64,000 nt of DNA from CAZQXD01 sp964597315. GTDB lineage: Bacteria; Pseudomonadota; Gammaproteobacteria; Competibacterales; Competibacteraceae. Positions 32,555-41,237 of the stretch are shown piece after piece. The notes under the pieces were generated by a model. The model was given only the letters and a program-made list of their open reading frames with translations, made no database searches and was not told the DNA's origin. Location: positions 1 through 64,000 of the forward strand of contig CAZQXD010000016.1 of NCBI GenBank assembly GCA_964597315.1, read 5' to 3'. A program made the position numbers and the translations under genes. Every line of letters begins with the position of its first letter. The first letter of the stretch is position 1.

Positions 32555-32899
32555 GCATCTTTACCTTGAACTATTAAGAACCAACTGAGTGATGTTGTGC
32601 AGGTCATGAGAGGGGAACTTGATACGTCAAAACGTCAAAGATCGCCGGAAAAGACCACTGTCATAATCTGCAACGCCCGAATAGTATGCCAAACCCGAGC
32701 GGGATGCCACGAAAATTCAATATTTTTTGATCGTTTTTACTCTCTCCATTCCCGAATAGCCTGAGGTTCCCCCCTCGCGGCATGAAACCGGCGGATAATC
32801 CTTGACTCTCTCTAAAGGCGGTTGACAGGCGAGGGTCGACTCTCCAAGGATAGTCGCACCCGAAAACCAACAAACGTCTTTTTTAAGGGAGACTGTTCC

Positions 32900-34954
32900 A
32901 TGATCCGATTTGGAATCCCGCTGCTGCCTGGCCTGGGCCTGCTGTTTCTAAGCGGCTGCGATAACGCCCCCTCTAATCTCAATACCCTGCCCGACTTCGT
33001 GCTGAGCGAAATCAGTTCCACCCATTACGATGGGGTGTCCAACGACCTGCTCACCGCCGGTCTGGGCGCCGAGGGGCTGGCCTCGGCCACCGCTCCGGGT
33101 TATGTCGATCCCGCCAATCCCACGGTGGAGGAACTGCGCACCAATGCCATTCACGGCAATTACCGGGCGCTGGTGGACACCACCGAGGCTGGTGGCTTTG
33201 GCCGTTTTTATGGTCCCGCTGTGGACCCGGCCACCACCATCCTGCCCCGGGGCCTGATCCCCGGCACCGAGACCATCGCCCTGACCGAGCGCGGCGGCCA
33301 GTGGGTCACGGTGATGGTGCAGGTGCCCGATACCTTCGATCCCGCCGATGCCTGCATCGTCACCGCCCCCTCCTCCGGCTCCAGGGGGGTGTACGGGGCC
33401 ATCGGCACCGCCGGGGAATGGGGACTCAAGCAAGGTTGCGCCGTGGCCTATACGGACAAGGGCACGGGCACCGGCTTTCATGATCTCCAGGACAACACCG
33501 TCAACCGGGTGCGCGGCCCCCGCCAGGCCGCCGGGGAAGCGGATAGCAATTTTACCGCCCCTCTGGATGAGGCTGCCCGGGTCGCCTTTAACGCCGCCAC
33601 CCCGTTTCGCTTCGCCGCGGAACACGCCCACTCCAAGCAAAACCCCGAGGCGAACTGGGGCCGCCATGTGCTGGACTCCATCACCTTTGCCTTCTATGTG
33701 CTTAACGAGCAATTCGGCGACCAGGACAGCGCCGGGCGCCACCGCAAGACCCTGACCCCCAACAATACCCTGGTGATCGCCTCCAGCGTCTCCAACGGCG
33801 GCGGCGCCTCCCTGCGCGCCCTGGAACAGGACAGCCAGGGCTTGATCGATGGGGTGGCGGTGTCCGAGCCAAACGTCAATCCCGCGCCCGGCGGCGGCTT
33901 CGGTATCCAGCAGGGCGCCGGCCCGGTGATCGGCCCGGATATCCACGGCAAGAGTCTGTTGGACTATCACACCCTGCTGAATGTCTATCAGCCCTGCGCC
34001 ACCCTGGCCCCGGACAACGCCGACGCCCCCCTGAACCTCACCCCGGCGGCCAATGCCGAGGCCCGCTGCGCTTCTCTGGGGGACAAGGGCCTGCTGGTGG
34101 CCGACACCCTGGAGGCCCAGGCCGTGGAAGCCCAGGCCATCATCAACGACTACGGCTTCAATACCGAGCAAAATATTCTCCAGCCCTCCCATGTGACCCT
34201 GCAAGTGCCCCAGGGTATCTCCGCCCTGTACGCCATGGCCTATGGCCGTTTCGGGGTGGAGGACCATCTCTGCGGCTTTAGCTACAGCGCCGTGGACGCG
34301 GCCTTTATGCCCACCCCCATCGCCCCGGCCGCCGCCGCGGTGCTGTTCGCCACCAGCAACGGCATCCCCCCCACCGGCGGGGTCAATCTGATTAATAACG
34401 ACGCCGCCAACGGGGCGGTGGACCATCGGGCCGGCATTTCCCCCAGCACCGGACGGGCGGACCTGAGCCTAGACGCGGCCCTGTGTCTGCGGGAGCAGGC
34501 GGCCACCGACCGGGTACTGTCGGGCATCGACGAGATACACGCCACTGGCAAGCTACGTAACAAACCGGTGGTGATCGTTACCGGCCGGGACGACGCCGTG
34601 CTGTCTATCAATCACACCTCCCGCCCTTACTATGCGCTTACCCAGCAGACCCAGGGCAACCAGGTGCATTACTACGAGGTCAAGCACGCCCAGCATCTGG
34701 ATGTGCTGAACGGCCTTCCCGGTTTCAACGAGCGCTATATTCCCCTGCATGTGTACTTCAATCGGGCCTTGGACCTGCTCTACACCCATCTGAAAACCGG
34801 CGCGCCCCTGCCGCCCTCCCAGGTGATCCAGACTCAGCCCCGGGGCGCGGGGGCGCCGCCCCTGGCCGAGGCCAATGTGCCGACCATTGCCTTGGAGCCG
34901 CCAGCGGCCGACCGCATCGTCCTGGACGATGGGGTGCTGCGGATTCCGGACTAA
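32900..34954 (+). CDS. D-(-)-3-hydroxybutyrate oligomer hydrolase (lipoprotein)
   Basis: 684 residues, the size of the family. The N-terminus MIRFGIPLLPGLGLLFLSGC is a lipoprotein signal. Family segments include LPDFVLSEISSTHYDGVSND, GGQWVTVMVQVPD and DKGTGTGFHDLQDN. The nucleophile Ser probably lies in VIASSVSNGGGASLRALEQD (~300), with acid and His in VIVTGRDDAVLSINHTSRPY and VKHAQHLDVLNG. The enzyme cleaves oligomers of 3-hydroxybutyrate released from PHB, pointing to use of external or stored PHB. AAGGGAGA precedes ATG 32900; the longer frame to 32822 is not supported. Monocistronic. Confidence 0.9.
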   Translation: MIRFGIPLLPGLGLLFLSGCDNAPSNLNTLPDFVLSEISSTHYDGVSNDLLTAGLGAEGLASATAPGYVDPANPTVEELRTNAIHGNYRALVDTTEAGGFGRFYGPAVDPATTILPRGLIPGTETIALTERGGQWVTVMVQVPDTFDPADACIVTAPSSGSRGVYGAIGTAGEWGLKQGCAVAYTDKGTGTGFHDLQDNTVNRVRGPRQAAGEADSNFTAPLDEAARVAFNAATPFRFAAEHAHSKQNPEANWGRHVLDSITFAFYVLNEQFGDQDSAGRHRKTLTPNNTLVIASSVSNGGGASLRALEQDSQGLIDGVAVSEPNVNPAPGGGFGIQQGAGPVIGPDIHGKSLLDYHTLLNVYQPCATLAPDNADAPLNLTPAANAEARCASLGDKGLLVADTLEAQAVEAQAIINDYGFNTEQNILQPSHVTLQVPQGISALYAMAYGRFGVEDHLCGFSYSAVDAAFMPTPIAPAAAAVLFATSNGIPPTGGVNLINNDAANGAVDHRAGISPSTGRADLSLDAALCLREQAATDRVLSGIDEIHATGKLRNKPVVIVTGRDDAVLSINHTSRPYYALTQQTQGNQVHYYEVKHAQHLDVLNGLPGFNERYIPLHVYFNRALDLLYTHLKTGAPLPPSQVIQTQPRGAGAPPLAEANVPTIALEPPAADRIVLDDGVLRIPD

Positions 34955-35035
34955 GCCTCACCCCGCCGGGTCGGCGGTCGCGCCGGCCCGGCCCTTTGGC
35001 CTATCATGGACGATAAGACCAAGAGGTGTTCGGCA

Positions 35036-35404
35036 ATGGATATCATCGACCAAATCGCCGAGGCCGCCATCCAGGAGGCCATGGCTCGGGGCGAGTTCGA
35101 CAACCTGCCCGGCGCCGGCCAGCCCCTGGTGCTAGACGACGATGCCCTGGTTCCCCCGGAACTGCGGGCCGCCTACCGACTGCTCAAAAATGCCGGTTTC
35201 CTGCCCCCGGAACTGCAACTGCGAAAGGAGATCGCCGCAGCCGAGCAATTACTGATGGCGGTGGAAGACGCCGCCGAGCAGGCCCGCGCCCGCGCTCGGC
35301 TGGACTTGCTGCGTCTACGCCTGGAGCAAAACGGTCGGGGTCGGGTCGATTTGCGCCTGGAAGAGGGCTATTACCACAAACTGTTGGAGCGAATGGAACG
35401 TTGA
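35036..35404 (+). CDS. DUF1992 (DnaJ-homologue subfamily C28-like conserved domain) protein
   Basis: 122 residues. DIIDQIAEAAIQEAMARGEF, NLPGAGQPL and LVPPELRAAYRLLKNAGFLP are the conserved core of DUF1992, found alone in bacteria (YhdN-like) and in eukaryotic DNAJC28. Function is unknown. AGAGG lies nine bases before ATG 35036. Its TGA overlaps the TTG start of the exporter gene, suggesting a two-gene unit. Confidence 0.8.
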   Translation: MDIIDQIAEAAIQEAMARGEFDNLPGAGQPLVLDDDALVPPELRAAYRLLKNAGFLPPELQLRKEIAAAEQLLMAVEDAAEQARARARLDLLRLRLEQNGRGRVDLRLEEGYYHKLLERMER

Positions 35405-36321
35405 ACCCGACCCAACAAAAGGTTCGCGCCACCCTGATCGGAGGCATCGCCGTACTGCTGTGGGCCTTGCTGGCCCTGTTCACCACCGGCGCCCGAGGGT
35501 TGCCGCCCTTCCAATTGCTGACCATGAGCTTTGCCGTGGCCTTCGGACTGAGCATGGGGGTGCTGGCCTGGCGGGGCCAGGACGCCCTGGCCCGACTGGT
35601 GCAGCCACCGGTAGTGTGGCTGCTGGGGGTCGGAGGGCTGTTCGGCTATCACTTTTTTTATTTCGTGGCCCTGGGCAACGCGCCGCCCGTAGATGCCTCC
35701 CTGATCGCCTATCTGTGGCCGCTGCTGATCGTGGTGTTCTCGGCTCTGTTGCCGGGAGAGCGGCTGCGTTGGTTCCATGTGGCGGGGGCGCTGTGCGGGC
35801 TGGCCGGAGCGGCGCTACTGGTGACCCGGGGCGGCGCCCTGAGCTTTGATAGCCGCTATACGGTGGGCTATCTGGCGGCCCTGACCTGCGCCCTGACCTG
35901 GTCTGGGTATTCCATCCTCAATCGCCGCTTCGGCCACGTGCCCACGGAGGTGGTGGGCGGCTTTTGCGGGGCGGTGGCGGTGCTGGGGCTGGTGTGCCAT
36001 CTGTTGCTGGAAGACACCGTCATCCCCGGCGCCGGCCAATGGCTGGCGGTGCTGGGCTTGGGCCTGGGACCGGTGGGGGCGGCGTTCTTTGTCTGGGATT
36101 ACGGTACCAAGCACGGCAACATCCAGGTGCTGGGCGCTTTGTCCTACGCCGCTCCGCTGCTATCCACGCTGCTGCTGATCGCCTTCGGCCAGGCTGAGGC
36201 CAGTTGGACCGTGGCCCTGGCTTGTACCCTGATCGTGGGCGGTGCGCTATTGGCCTCCCAGGAACTACTGCGCCGCTCCCGGCGTCGCGCCGCCCAGCCG
36301 CTGATGAACGGGGACTGTTGA
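35401..36321 (+). CDS. EamA/DMT-family transporter (YddG-like exporter)
   Basis: 306 residues with ten transmembrane segments and two EamA repeats (ATLIGGIAVLLWALLALFTT; GYLAALTCALTWSGYSILNR). LFGYHFFYFVALGNAPPVDA and VWDYGTKHGNIQVLGALSYA resemble aromatic amino acid/drug exporters of the YddG type. It exports small metabolites across the inner membrane; the substrate is inferred only at family level. The only start that keeps TM1 is TTG 35401, which overlaps the stop of the DUF1992 gene (TTGA). The apparent ORF to 35026 is out-of-frame read-through of that gene. Confidence 0.85.
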   Translation: MNPTQQKVRATLIGGIAVLLWALLALFTTGARGLPPFQLLTMSFAVAFGLSMGVLAWRGQDALARLVQPPVVWLLGVGGLFGYHFFYFVALGNAPPVDASLIAYLWPLLIVVFSALLPGERLRWFHVAGALCGLAGAALLVTRGGALSFDSRYTVGYLAALTCALTWSGYSILNRRFGHVPTEVVGGFCGAVAVLGLVCHLLLEDTVIPGAGQWLAVLGLGLGPVGAAFFVWDYGTKHGNIQVLGALSYAAPLLSTLLLIAFGQAEASWTVALACTLIVGGALLASQELLRRSRRRAAQPLMNGDC

Positions 36322-36406
36322 CCGGCCGCGCCCCTGTACGGCCAGAAGCCCCTAGGGCTACACTTTCTCACCTATTACCACTTTCATTCAGGAAACCAGC
36401 ACCATC

Positions 36407-38119
36407 ATGCGCGTATCCCGCTATCCCCTGTACACCCTTAAGGAAACCCCGGCCGACGCCGAGGTGATCAGCCACCAACTGATGCTTCGGGCGGGAATGA
36501 TTCGCAAACTCGCCGCCGGCATCTACACTTGGCTGCCTCTGGGCCTCCGCGTGCTGCGCAAGGTAGAGGCCGTGGTCCGGGAGGAAATGGACCGGGCCGG
36601 CGCCCTGGAAGTGCTGATGCCCGCCGTACAGCCCGCTGAACTGTGGCAGGAATCGGGCCGCTGGCAACAATTCGGCCCGGAACTGCTACGCCTCAAGGAC
36701 CGCCACCAGCGGGATTTTTGCTTCGGTCCCACCCATGAGGAAGTCATCACCGATATGGTGCGCCGGGAGATCCGCAGCTACAAACAATTGCCAGTGAATT
36801 TCTATCAGATTCAGTGGAAGTTCCGGGACGAGGTGCGGCCCCGTTTCGGGGTGATGCGGGGCCGCGAGTTCCTGATGAAGGACGCGTATTCCTTTGACCC
36901 CGACCAAGCCTCCCTGGAACAGAGCTACGACGCCATGTACGCCGCCTATGTACGGATCTTCGACCGGTTGAATCTGCGCTACCGGGCGGTGCTGGCCGAT
37001 TCCGGGGCCATCGGCGGCAGCCGTTCCCAGGAGTTCCATGTGCTGGCCGACTCCGGGGAGGACGCCATTGCCTTTTCCTCGACCAGCGACTACGCCGCCA
37101 ACGTGGAACTGGCCGAGGCCCTACCTCCGGCTGGAGAACGCCCAACGCCGAGCCAGTCCATGACCACGGTGGACACACCCGGGGTACATACCATCCAGGA
37201 CCTGGCGAAGGCCCTGGAACTGCCCCCCGAGCGCTGTCTCAAGACCCTGCTGGTCAAGGGAGCCGAGGGGGGCGTGGTGGCCCTGTGCCTGCGGGGCGAC
37301 CACGAACTGAATCCTCTCAAGGCCGAGAAACTGCCCCAGGTGGCCGTACCCCTGACCTTCGCCACCGAGGCGGAGATTGGCGCCATCGTCGGCTGCGGTC
37401 CCGGCTCCCTGGGGCCGGTGGGCCTGAGGGCGCCGGTGATTGCCGATCGGGGCGCTGCTCCCATGGCCGATTTCGTCTGCGGGGCCAACTGCGAGGAGCG
37501 GCACCTGATCGGCGTCAACTGGAGCCGGGACCTGCCGGAACCGGAGATGGCGGACTTGCGAAATGTGGTGGAGGGAGATCCTAGCCCCGACGGCCAGGGC
37601 ACTCTGACCATCGCCCGGGGCATCGAGGTAGGCCACGTGTTCCAGCTCGGAAACAAGTACAGCAATGCCATGAACGCCAAGATATTGGACGAGAGCGGCC
37701 GAAATCAGGTGATGCTCATGGGCTGTTACGGTATCGGCGTATCCCGGGTGGTGGCTGCCGCCATCGAACAAAACCACGACCCGCAAGGCATTCTCTGGCC
37801 TGCCTCCATGGCCCCCTTCCAGGTGGCCTTGGTGCCTATCAACGCCCATAAGTCGGCGCGGCTGCGGGAGGCCGTGGAGATGCTCTACCAGGAATTGTTG
37901 AAGGCCGGCATCGAGGTGCTACTGGACGACCGGGACGCCCGTCCCGGCGTGAAATTCGCCGACATGGAGTTGATCGGCATTCCCCACCGGGTGGTGCTGG
38001 GCGAACGGGCCTTGGATGCCGGTCAGGTGGAATATAAGGGCCGTCGGGACCAGGATAGCGTCATAGTGGAGCGTGACCAGATACTGGGCTTTTTGATGGA
38101 ACGACTGGCGACCGACTGA
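36407..38119 (+). CDS. proS: Prolyl-tRNA synthetase
   Basis: 570 residues, bacterial type. Class II motifs 1 to 3 are present (GLRVLRKVEAVVREEMDRAG; FRDEVRPRFGVMRGREFLMK; VMLMGCYGIGVSRVVAAAIE). The YbaK/INS editing domain is inserted at ~240-400, which clears Ala-tRNA(Pro). The C-terminal anticodon-binding domain begins about 470 (FQVALVPINAHKSARLREAV). It charges tRNA(Pro) in the cytoplasm. No T-box or other leader is seen in the 85-base upstream gap. A long hairpin follows the stop codon. Confidence 0.97.
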   Translation: MRVSRYPLYTLKETPADAEVISHQLMLRAGMIRKLAAGIYTWLPLGLRVLRKVEAVVREEMDRAGALEVLMPAVQPAELWQESGRWQQFGPELLRLKDRHQRDFCFGPTHEEVITDMVRREIRSYKQLPVNFYQIQWKFRDEVRPRFGVMRGREFLMKDAYSFDPDQASLEQSYDAMYAAYVRIFDRLNLRYRAVLADSGAIGGSRSQEFHVLADSGEDAIAFSSTSDYAANVELAEALPPAGERPTPSQSMTTVDTPGVHTIQDLAKALELPPERCLKTLLVKGAEGGVVALCLRGDHELNPLKAEKLPQVAVPLTFATEAEIGAIVGCGPGSLGPVGLRAPVIADRGAAPMADFVCGANCEERHLIGVNWSRDLPEPEMADLRNVVEGDPSPDGQGTLTIARGIEVGHVFQLGNKYSNAMNAKILDESGRNQVMLMGCYGIGVSRVVAAAIEQNHDPQGILWPASMAPFQVALVPINAHKSARLREAVEMLYQELLKAGIEVLLDDRDARPGVKFADMELIGIPHRVVLGERALDAGQVEYKGRRDQDSVIVERDQILGFLMERLATD

Positions 38120-38125
38120 ATCGAT

Positions 38126-38159
38126 CCATGGGCTGTCGCCGTCTGGCGACGGCCCATGG
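38126..38159. terminator. Long hairpin after proS
   Basis: CCATGGGCTGTCGCC (38126-38140) pairs with GGCGACGGCCCATGG (38145-38159) around a 4-base loop, with a single G-U or mismatch. It lies six bases after the proS stop. No T run follows on either strand, so termination efficiency is uncertain. Confidence 0.5.
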
Positions 38160-38204
38160 CAGGGTGATGCAGCTAAGTAACTTATGGTCCTGAAGAATTC
38201 GTGC

Positions 38205-38239
38205 TTATCCACAGAACCTGTGGATAACTCTGTGGATAA
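38205..38239. promoter_or_regulatory. Cluster of three exact DnaA boxes
   Basis: TTATCCACA occurs exactly at 38205-38213 (plus) and as its complement TGTGGATAA at 38219-38227 and 38231-38239. Three perfect copies of the strongest DnaA 9-mer lie within 35 bases. An AT-rich stretch follows (about 38280-38350). The intergenic region 38120-38444 otherwise holds the proS hairpin and no gene. The cluster could be an origin-like element, a DnaA-titration site or a DnaA-controlled regulatory site. Confidence 0.75.
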
Positions 38240-38444
38240 CTCTGGTTTGGCCTCCGTAACCCCGCGTTCCCATTGGTCAAATGACACTTTGATGAAATTT
38301 TCACCAACAGAAATAAATCATTTAAATCATAAGCTTAAAAAACAATTGCGGATTTCTCAAGGGACTGATATACGGGCTGGGGAGTACTTTTCCCCTTGAA
38401 CATGGTTTTGTTGATAAGTCAATACGCCCCGAGCGGGCGCGGGC

Positions 38445-38711
38445 TTACAAAATCCGAAAATTAGCCAATTCCTGGTAGCTCAGAAGCTCGCTTTGCACGT
38501 CCTCGACCCGCGCTTGCTTCGGTCCCTCCCAAAGCCAGTCCCGCAGAGCCTTGACCGCAGCATCCTCGCCACAAGCCAGCACCTCCACCCGGCCATCGTC
38601 TAGATTGCGGGCATAACCTTTGACCCCCAACTCCTGGGCCTTATTCCGGGTGCAGCCCCGATACCAAACCCCTTGCACGGTGCCGGAGACGTAGCAGCGC
38701 ATGCAGATCAC
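38445..38711 (-). CDS. Acylphosphatase
   Basis: 88 residues, the common-type acylphosphatase size. Catalytic Arg is in GTVQGVWYRGCTRNKAQELG and catalytic Asn in GYARNLDDGRVEVLACG. The enzyme hydrolyses acyl phosphates such as carbamoyl phosphate. Two starts are possible: GTG 38711 with GGGGA upstream, or ATG 38702 three codons later, which gives the more usual N-terminus MRCYVSG. It is 42 bases downstream of the DUF4398 gene on the same strand. Confidence 0.92.
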   Translation of the reverse strand: MICMRCYVSGTVQGVWYRGCTRNKAQELGVKGYARNLDDGRVEVLACGEDAAVKALRDWLWEGPKQARVEDVQSELLSYQELANFRIL

Positions 38712-38753
38712 GGAGCGATCCCCATGGACGCTGACCCCAGCATGGAAACGGCG

Positions 38754-39041
38754 TTATTGGTCGGTGTGAACACTGGACTGCTCCCGAGCGCGGATGGCTT
38801 CGTCCCGGGCATCCAAGGCATAGCGCCGGGCGTCAAAATAAGAACCCGACTGTAAACTGGTTTCGGCATGATCCAGCAGTTGCCTGGCGTACTCCAAGCG
38901 ATTGGGGGCATGGTCGCGCGCGCCCGCCTCCACGGCGGAGCGGATAGCCTGGCGTGCGTCGCTCATTTCCTGTACCGGTGCGCTGACACAGGCGCTGATG
39001 ACGGCCAGCATGCCAATCAATAATAGGAGTTTGCTGCCCAA
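38754..39041 (-). CDS. DUF4398 lipoprotein
   Basis: 95 residues. MGSKLLLLIGMLAVISACVS is a lipoprotein signal with Cys at 18. The mature part is helical (ARQAIRSAVEAGARDHAPNR; LDHAETSLQSGSYFDARRYA), the TPR-like DUF4398 pattern found in outer-membrane-linked proteins next to OmpA-type domains. Function unknown. The start is TTG 39041, needed for a full signal peptide; the first ATG (39011) would leave only eight residues before the Cys. Confidence 0.75.
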   Translation of the reverse strand: MGSKLLLLIGMLAVISACVSAPVQEMSDARQAIRSAVEAGARDHAPNRLEYARQLLDHAETSLQSGSYFDARRYALDARDEAIRAREQSSVHTDQ

Positions 39042-39145
39042 TTTACTTAATATATCGCTGCGCGGTGAAACCGCCGGGTTTTCGTTTCAAGCTAGCACCC
39101 ACCCCCAGACCCGTCAAGCAAGCCGCTTACACTAAGGAACCACCC

Positions 39146-39514
39146 ATGTCCAATTTCCAAGACGTCGTCATTTACCATAACCCCCGCTGCTCCAAGTCCC
39201 GCCAAGCCCTGGAACTGCTCCAAGCTCGGGGCATTGAACCGCAGGTGGTGGAGTACCTAAAGACCCCTCCCGACAGTACTCAACTGGAAAATATCCTGAA
39301 GCTGCTTGGACTGGAACCCCGGGAACTGATGCGCAAAGGCGAGGCTCCCTATACCGAAAACCGGCTGGACGATCCCAGCCTGGAGCGTTCTCAACTGATT
39401 GCCGCCATGGTCCGCCACCCTATTCTGATCGAGCGACCTATCGTGCTGGCCGGAGGGCGAGCCGCTCTGGGCCGTCCCCCCGAAAAAATAGTGGAGATAT
39501 TGAACGATGCCTGA
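39146..39514 (+). CDS. ArsC-family (YfgD-like) arsenate reductase/oxidoreductase
   Basis: 122 residues, thioredoxin-like ArsC fold. The active-site Cys is in VIYHNPRCSKSRQALELL (~15), with the conserved Arg in HPILIERPIVLAGGRAALGR. This is the glutaredoxin-dependent class. E. coli YfgD is the neighbour of hda, as here, so this is probably the YfgD orthologue, whose substrate is not firmly known, rather than an arsenic-operon ArsC. AAGGA precedes ATG 39146. It overlaps the WrbA-like gene by eight bases. Confidence 0.88.
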   Translation: MSNFQDVVIYHNPRCSKSRQALELLQARGIEPQVVEYLKTPPDSTQLENILKLLGLEPRELMRKGEAPYTENRLDDPSLERSQLIAAMVRHPILIERPIVLAGGRAALGRPPEKIVEILNDA

Positions 39515-40106
39515 AGTATTAGTGTTGTATTACAGTCGCAGTGGCGGCACTGCGGCCCTGGCCCGGCAACTGGCCCGGGGAATCGAGGAAGTCCCCAGGA
39601 TGGAAGCCCGCCTGCGTACGGTGCCACCGGTATCAACGCTCTGCGAGGCCACCACCGATGCCATACCCGAAAACGGCCCGCCATACGCCAACCTGGACGA
39701 TCTCAAAGCGTGCGCCGGCCTGGCCCTGGGCAGCCCCACGCGCTTCGGCAACATGGCCGCGCCCCTAAAATACTTTCTGGACTCCACCAGTGGCCTGTGG
39801 CTGTCAGGGGCCTTGGTGGACAAGCCAGCGGCGGTGTTCACCTCTACCGCCAGCCTGCACGGCGGACAGGAGACGACTCTGCTGTCGATGATGCTGCCAC
39901 TGCTGCATCACGGCATGGTGATCGTGGGCCTGCCCTATACCGAGGACAAACTCATGAGAACCGCGAGTGGCGGCACCCCTTACGGAGCCAGCCACTGGTC
40001 GGGCGCGGACAATGACCTGGAACCTAGCGATGAGGAAAAACACCTCTGCCGACGGCTGGGCAAACGCCTGGCGACCTTGGCCAGCCGACTGGAGCAACCA
40101 CAATGA
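39507..40106 (+). CDS. wrbA: WrbA-type NAD(P)H:quinone oxidoreductase
   Basis: 199 residues, flavodoxin-like. The FMN phosphate loop is LVLYYSRSGGTAALARQLAR near the N-terminus; LALGSPTRFGNMAAPLKYFL and FTSTASLHGGQETTLLSMML are WrbA signatures. It reduces quinones with two electrons and lowers oxidative stress. It overlaps the ArsC gene upstream by eight bases and the DUF2069 gene downstream as ATGA, forming a three-gene operon. Confidence 0.92.
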   Translation: MPEVLVLYYSRSGGTAALARQLARGIEEVPRMEARLRTVPPVSTLCEATTDAIPENGPPYANLDDLKACAGLALGSPTRFGNMAAPLKYFLDSTSGLWLSGALVDKPAAVFTSTASLHGGQETTLLSMMLPLLHHGMVIVGLPYTEDKLMRTASGGTPYGASHWSGADNDLEPSDEEKHLCRRLGKRLATLASRLEQPQ

Positions 40107-40483
40107 GCCGCAGTTTTCAGGGGCTGGCCTTGGGCTGTTATTTCGGGCTGTTGATTCTGCTGGTCGCGTGGTTTACCTGGCTGTCACCTAGCCTCTACTA
40201 CCCGGTGGTCATGGTATTGCTGGTGATGGTCACACCGCTCCTGTTACCTCTGCGGGGGTTGCTTCATGGTCGGCCGCGCAGTTACATATGGGCGGGTTTT
40301 CTGGCCTTGTATTACTTTGCCCTGGGCGTGGCCGAGGTGGCCGCAGGTGAGGAGCCGACACTACTGGCCTGGTTGGAGGTGCTGCTGAGCCTGGGGCTGT
40401 TCGGAGGGGCCATGGCCTATATCCGCCTGGGCGGAGGCCGGGACGCTGCCGCCGATCCGCTACGGGAAGGCCAGCAGGGGTAG
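40103..40483 (+). CDS. DUF2069 membrane protein
   Basis: 126 residues with four transmembrane segments (LGCYFGLLILLVAWFTWL; VVMVLLVMVTPLLLPLRGLL; AGFLALYYFALGVAEVAAG; EVLLSLGLFGGAMAYI). The PRSYIWAGFLALYYFALGV region is typical of DUF2069. Function unknown. The start overlaps the wrbA stop as ATGA. It is convergent with hda, 17 bases away. Confidence 0.85.
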   Translation: MSRSFQGLALGCYFGLLILLVAWFTWLSPSLYYPVVMVLLVMVTPLLLPLRGLLHGRPRSYIWAGFLALYYFALGVAEVAAGEEPTLLAWLEVLLSLGLFGGAMAYIRLGGGRDAAADPLREGQQG

Positions 40484-40500
40484 CCACTGGTCTGGCGGCT

Positions 40501-41226
40501 TTAGCCCTTATCCAACCCAGCCTCCTTGAGTACGGTTCTGACGAAGGGCACGGTCAGTTTGCGCTGGGCCGCCAGGGACGCCTGATCCAGGGCGGCCAAG
40601 GCGGCCAGCAGGGCAGTCATGGAGCGGCCACAGCGACGCAGCAGATAGCGCCCCACCTCGTCTGGCAGCCTGAAACCCCGGCGACCGGCCCGTAGGCGCA
40701 GGGCGGCCAGGCGCTGCTCGTCATCCAGCTCCCGCAATCGGTAGACCAATAGCCCCCCCAGGCGGGACACCAGATGGGTCAGTCCAAGGCCCAGCCCCGT
40801 CGGCGGGCCGGCGCCAGCCACCACCAGGGCGGCGCCGGTGTCCTGTAGGCGCTGCATCAGCCGGGCCAGGGCCAGCTCCCATTCCTCCCGCCCAGCGATG
40901 CGCTGGATATCGTCGATGCACACCAAGTCCACCTGTTCCAACCCATCCAATAGGGCGGAAGGAAACTGATCCGGGGGGTCCATGGGCAGATACACGGCTG
41001 CCGCCTCCCGACGCCCTGCGGCATGACAGGCGGCGGCCAGCAGATGGGTTTTGCCGGTGCCGGGTTCGCCCCACAAAAAAATCCCTGGGGAGTCCACGGT
41101 GAGCTGGCGCAGCCGATCCCAAGGCTCTTGGTTGGGACCAGGAAGAAAACTTTCAAACGCGGCGCTGTCCCTAGCGCCCAGGGTCAGGGGTAATTGTGGG
41201 GTATCGATAGGGGATTGCCGGGCCAC
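40501..41226 (-). CDS. hda: DnaA regulatory inactivator Hda
   Basis: 241 residues, a DnaA-like AAA+ module without the DNA-binding domain. The N-terminal QLPLTL is a beta-clamp-binding motif, Walker A is WGEPGTGKTHLLAAACH (~53), Walker B VDLVCIDDIQRI, and sensor/box VII region is RLGGLLVYRLRELDD. With the sliding clamp, Hda promotes hydrolysis of DnaA-bound ATP after replication starts. The start is GTG 41226 with AAGGAG seven bases upstream. The DnaA-box cluster lies about 2.3 kb away. It follows the PerM-type gene by 11 bases. Confidence 0.93.
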   Translation of the reverse strand: MARQSPIDTPQLPLTLGARDSAAFESFLPGPNQEPWDRLRQLTVDSPGIFLWGEPGTGKTHLLAAACHAAGRREAAAVYLPMDPPDQFPSALLDGLEQVDLVCIDDIQRIAGREEWELALARLMQRLQDTGAALVVAGAGPPTGLGLGLTHLVSRLGGLLVYRLRELDDEQRLAALRLRAGRRGFRLPDEVGRYLLRRCGRSMTALLAALAALDQASLAAQRKLTVPFVRTVLKEAGLDKG

Positions 41227-41237
41227 CTGTGCTCCTT

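Noticed and set aside
32948..34426. A 492-codon open frame antisense to the hydroxybutyrate oligomer hydrolase gene
   Set aside because: Gly/His/Gln-rich product without family features, a by-product of third-position GC on the opposite strand of a well-supported gene.
35026..35400. N-terminal extension of the EamA exporter back to 35026
   Set aside because: It runs out of frame through the DUF1992 gene; TTG 35401 gives a normal transporter N-terminus.
38184..38399. A 71-codon plus-strand frame across the DnaA-box cluster
   Set aside because: Its N-terminal residues merely translate the repeated DnaA boxes (EPVDNSVDNS) and no ribosome site is seen.
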